Positions 60,078-64,000 of a stretch of 64,000 bases of DNA are shown piece after piece (position 1 is the first letter of the stretch; every line of letters begins with the position of its first letter). The notes below the pieces were generated by a model, which saw nothing but the letters and a program-made list of their open reading frames with translations, was not told the origin of the DNA and made no database searches. The position numbers and the translations under genes are program-made. The DNA lies in the NCBI GenBank assembly GCA_944990035.1, contig CALYLX010000133.1:372001-436000 (forward strand), written 5' to 3'. The DNA is from Clitopilus passeckerianus (lineage: Eukaryota > Basidiomycota > Agaricomycetes > Agaricales > Entolomataceae).

Positions 60078-60852
60078 AGCAAAGCACCTGAAGAGCTGGG
60101 AGACGAAGGAAGAAAGGTGTGAAGATGCCCCTTATCATGAGCCCTTGGATTGTCACGGTGACGAATTAACGCACCGTTTTAGCCACCCATTACAACACTT
60201 GAAGGATATACGCAGACAATAGAATAAGAGGGACGCCTTTCGTCTTTGGAAACCTCCTGGTACTTTCGGGTTATTTCGAGTTCAGTGGAGTTCAGATTTT
60301 ACCCGATTAAGCGGCGTTGTTGAATGAGAGCTCGCAGATTTTCAGAAATCCTCCGCAATAGTGTTAACAAGGAACAATTGGCGGGGGAAAAGCTTACACA
60401 GCTTGTGCTACAGTTCCTTGATCGTGACACCAATCGAGTGCCCACGGTCACCGCCAAAACAGGATGATTTTGACTACTCCTACTGCCCTGTTTGCCTTGT
60501 ACGTAGGTCCCTAATCTACATTACACGGGAATTCACTTCATAACCGTTGTGGTCCTTATTCTCTCGTCCTGGCGAGCTGTCATCGCATTCATGCCTTAGA
60601 AGCATCTAACTTCTATTGTCCACGCGTATAACGCCTTCCTTCGGAATTATCCCACAAACACGCAGTTTAGGTGCATAGGCAGAGGGAACCAGCTGGGTGG
60701 GTAGCCAGCGGCTCCTGTCGTTTTCATAGTTTGACACTATATTCGTTTGTCAGCTTCTCATCCTAGCAAAAACAATGAGTAAGCACGTACTTCAGGATAG
60801 ATTGAGCTGCCTGCTACCCCATTCGTTCTTAGAATCACCTCCATTCACCCCC
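60078..60852. other. Intergenic, no gene supported
   Basis: About 770 bp between the NACHT pseudogene start and the 3' end of the next minus-strand gene. Confidence 0.5.
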
Positions 60853-62483
60853 TTAGTCAGGCTCCACCTTCACCCTCTTCACAGTAGCTCTGCTAACCTG
60901 TTCGTCATCCTCCGGTTCCCTCTTGACGCCTCCCTGAGCCCTCATCCTAGCCAAGCGCGGGTCTCTTGACCTGTCATACACCATGCCCGAAGGAGCAGGA
61001 GGAGCACGTGCAGGGGGTACGCTGGGTATCCGACTGGAATTGAGTATGGGGAATGAGTCCTGGGGTTCTGCTTTGACTCGGACTCGCTGTGGGGAAAGTG
61101 GGAGAGAAGGGTCCCTGGGCTCAGATTTGATCCTTATAGGGTTCATAGAGGGTTGAGGAGTTCCATGTTCTGTGGCGAATGTCATCGACCTCCCCCTAAA
61201 GTCTCCGAAGGGGTTTGTATCTATGCATGGTTTAGTCAAAATCGGATTGGGGGAAGATGATGAGCATACCTTCGACAAGCTCGTTCTTCACTCTCACTAC
61301 TACTTGAGGTTGTGAAACCGGCGGCGAGGCTGGACGAGAATCTGCTGAGTCCGCCAGCCCAGAGAGGTAATTATCCGGTAGCCCAGCGAACGCAGCCATG
61401 AGTTCGGCCGAAGGCTCATATCCGGGGTGGTGTTCACTAGCCACTTCTTGAGCCTCTTCCTCTTCATCTTCGTAGTCGGGTAAGGGTGTAGGTGAAGAAC
61501 AGGTGAAGTGAGGTAATGTGGTAATGTTGGGTTTGGCCTCCTCTTCTTCAATCTTGACTCGCGTACGAGGTGGTGAATCAACAAGTTCTTGTTTCACGAT
61601 GGGTGAATCTTCGGGTTCTTGCTTCACCCTTGCGGGAGGAGGTGACGGCAGAGTGGGCGTGGGAGGCACCTCTGCCGGAGGTCCTGCCCCCATAAGAGGC
61701 TTCATATCGATATCGATACTGTTGAGGAAGTCGTCTACTGTAGCTATTCGTGCCTGATATCAGAAGCAGAAGATTGAGGACTAGATGAAGGACTGACCAC
61801 TTGGCTCCCGCTGTGGATCTAGCCCCTCTTCTTTGACTGGCAAAGAAGGGCTCTGCTCCCTCTTTGGCGTCGCTGAATCTCTTGCTGGATTCGTTGGGGG
61901 AATGGCATATGGCACCTCCATCCCAGGGATCGGTGCAGGTCCAGAGGTTGGGTATGGACTTTGTATTGGAAAATTCCTTGGAATGCTATCGTAGCTTGGT
62001 ATATTGGTTTTCCAGCCTCTTTGTCCAGGCTCGAGGTATTTCGCAAAATTGTAGTCGTAAACGAACGATACGCAGTTTCGAACGGTTTCATTCCACGGAG
62101 AAGACAGGAATTCCTCCCATACGTGTGAGCCAAGGTATTGAGAGGTGTTGAATTGGGTGGAAAACTCGAGGATGAGATTCTGGTGCTAAAGGATTGCTTG
62201 AGAGTCAACGTCGGAAGAAGAGGCTTTCCCAATGATTCCATACCTGCTTATGAGTATACACTACATCCACTCTCATATGCTCAAAGTCATCCGATAGCAT
62301 GATCTCAAACCAAGCAGCAACATTGTTGATAAAATTCGGATGTCCTGGTTGACCCCATGGATTGACGACAACGAGGTAAGTTGCCTCTGCTTCGCGGACC
62401 TAGAACACCGGCTCAATACACCTAAAGCCGGGTATACAGATCCAAAGACATACCTTGTTCTTATTTTTGTTCTTCTTGCCCAT
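60853..62483 (-). CDS. Protein with conserved N-terminal domain and nine SUMO-consensus motifs
   Basis: Five exons (minus): 62483-62454, 62384-62244, 62185-61798, 61737-61270 and 61220-60853, giving 464 residues. The start MGKKNKNKNK is basic. Residues about 11-130 form a compact domain (YLVVVNPWGQPGHPNFINNV, HMRVDVVYTHKQHQNLILEF, VWEEFLSSPWNETVRNCVSF) that I do not recognise. The rest is Pro/Glu-rich and probably disordered, with nine copies of the hydrophobic-Lys-x-Glu motif: VKEE, VKQE twice, VKIE, VKNE, IKSE, VKAE, VKRE and VKVE (the last four residues before the end are VEPD). Most are followed by P and acidic residues. Nuclear location and SUMO modification are inferred from the motifs only. 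Confidence 0.85.
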
Positions 62484-64000
62484 GAACGACAAGAAGGCGA
62501 GGAACGGACGTGGAGGTCGAGGCGAACGTCCCTCAGCCTGGGGGCTACTCCGGCACAACCGGGCCTACAGTGGGCTGTGCCTCAATTCGTAAGCGCCTGG
62601 GCGCCTATTTTGTCCCCTCTAACTTCTACCTTGACGGCCATTGTTGACCTCAAGCCGCTGCAACAGTGCAACTCATATTCCATCTCGTCTGTAACATTCT
62701 CGTCTAGTCACTTAAGTAGGTATAAACCGAACTTATACATACTCGGCACTTGGCGTCTCATGGTTACGTCGATGTGTTCTGAAATGACTATTCACGAGCT
62801 CAACACGAGCTTTTCCACCACACTTTCTCCGATGACCGAAACAGGAGCCATATAAGCATTCACACCACAGCAAGCCGCAATACCAGACTGGAAGCACCCC
62901 GTGATGCCCGCCTCATACCCCCTCGCCTACTTCCTTATCGTTCTGCCTCGGCAGCCCTTGAGTGTCCCAGACCTTGGGGTTATTGGATCCACGGAACCTC
63001 AGAGGCACTGTGATACCTCAGAGCGGCTCGTTGGACAAGGAACTCGCCGGAACAAAGCGTACGGGGCCGATGTGTATGAAAGCCAGTCAAATTATCAGAG
63101 CACTCCCACATGGGAACTTCTAGTAAGTCCGGTCTGGCTATGGAAACCTAACGCACCTAACACACTGCTCGCACAGTGGTAACTCGCTCGCTATCCAATC
63201 TTATTCTCGGTCCTTGTTTACCTAGACGGAGAGAGGGATGCCGATGCCGTTGATAAAGCCGAAGTGGGATTCCTATTACATATCAGTTGAAGAGGCCGAG
63301 AAGACTTTCATATCACACAAATCGGTAGGACGATGACAGGCCACAAGGTGCTTGAAATGAACCTCGTACCCTTGAATTATCTCGGCGCACAGATTCGGAG
63401 TTTTGCTCGAAGTTTTCCCGTGTATTTTGTCCTCGCTCGTCGACTCCTCATCTACCTATTCAACACCTGGCGAGCTTTTTTGGACTCTCGTACGACAACA
63501 AGAAGATGCACCTCTCAGCCGTCCCATTTTCTGTCTAGCCTACGGCGGTTTCTCCTTTAGCTAACGGATGTTGTTCTAGGACTTTCTCATTCTGGCATTC
63601 CGCTCATTCACGGCGATCGAGTTTTGCCTACTCCAAGGCCAACTGCATTCTGATGATTAGGTCGCGCTCTGCAGCATCGAAGATTACAGTATGTACATAA
63701 ATACAAGGATGTGGTTTCCATGGTATGGGTCGAAGAAATACAGGATGAATTCTATAAGAATCAAAGACATTACATGTTCCACAATGCCATCAGAAATAAG
63801 AGTGGACGCAGGCTACTGTGTATTTTTTGAATGAACCAAGCGATTTGAAGAGAGAAGAATACTACGTTGAAAGAAACAGCCGAGGAAACAATGGATCATG
63901 CATGAAGTGAAACCAATCCCAGTCCTCTGCCCCTCTTGCCCGAAGCAGTAAGCAGATTTCCTCCCATTGTGGGTCGATATGTGCTTGCCTTTGGGCATAA
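62484..64000. other. Window end, no gene supported
   Basis: About 1.5 kb. A plus-strand open frame (62340-62855) is antisense to the start of the previous gene and its promoter and shows no features. Beyond it only short open frames occur. Confidence 0.5.

Noticed and set aside
62340..62855. 171-codon plus-strand open frame over the start of the SUMO-motif gene
   Set aside because: No features, antisense to exons with good splice sites and a continuous 464-residue frame.

Overview
The window looks like a chromosomal segment of a basidiomycete mushroom (Agaricomycetes). The genes are dense with short introns (mostly 45-75 nt, GT-AG), there are NACHT-WD40 (fungal NLR-like) genes, a U6 snRNA typical of fungi, and single-copy fungal housekeeping genes (ribonucleotide reductase small subunit, REX4-type exonuclease, IML2/TTC39 protein, mitochondrial carrier). 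Exon structures below were worked out by hand from splice signals, reading frame and paralogue comparison. Where I give a protein length, the summed exons divide by three.

Region 1 (1-15.4 kb) holds a tandem pair of NACHT-WD40 genes. Copy 1 is cut by the window edge and carries eight almost identical 126-bp WD40 units. Copy 2 is complete at the 5' end, with twelve diverged WD40 units, but is shortened at the 3' end by a TGG-to-TAG change. Similar sequence follows both genes, so the unit was duplicated as a segment. The 7.5 kb between them holds only decayed coding remnants.

Region 2 (15.96-20.12 kb) is a complete hAT DNA transposon: perfect 22-bp terminal inverted repeats, an identical 8-bp target duplication, and an uninterrupted 12-exon transposase with BED finger and C-terminal dimerisation domain.

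Region 3 (20.5-32.7 kb) is a local cluster of coiled-coil proteins. One pseudogene and three genes share an uncharacterised C-terminal domain and, in the three genes, an intron in the same place and phase. A membrane-anchored SDR-like gene and a coiled-coil protein with a C-terminal membrane segment sit among them. The family member at 30.7-32.7 kb is split by a 0.7-kb inverted-repeat element (MITE) that may be spliced as an intron.

Region 4 (33.4-49.7 kb) has three paralogues of the Hsp70/HSPA12-like ATPase family, one with altered phosphate-binding loops. Between them lie RNR2, with ACGCGT boxes upstream, a mitochondrial carrier with an 11-nt micro-exon, REX4 and the U6 snRNA.

Region 5 (51.1-64 kb) has IML2, a single-pass surface-type protein, a fragment of an SH3-like cysteine-rich protein, a decayed NACHT gene with a transmembrane-like segment, and a protein with nine SUMO-consensus motifs. 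The last 1.5 kb shows no gene I can support.
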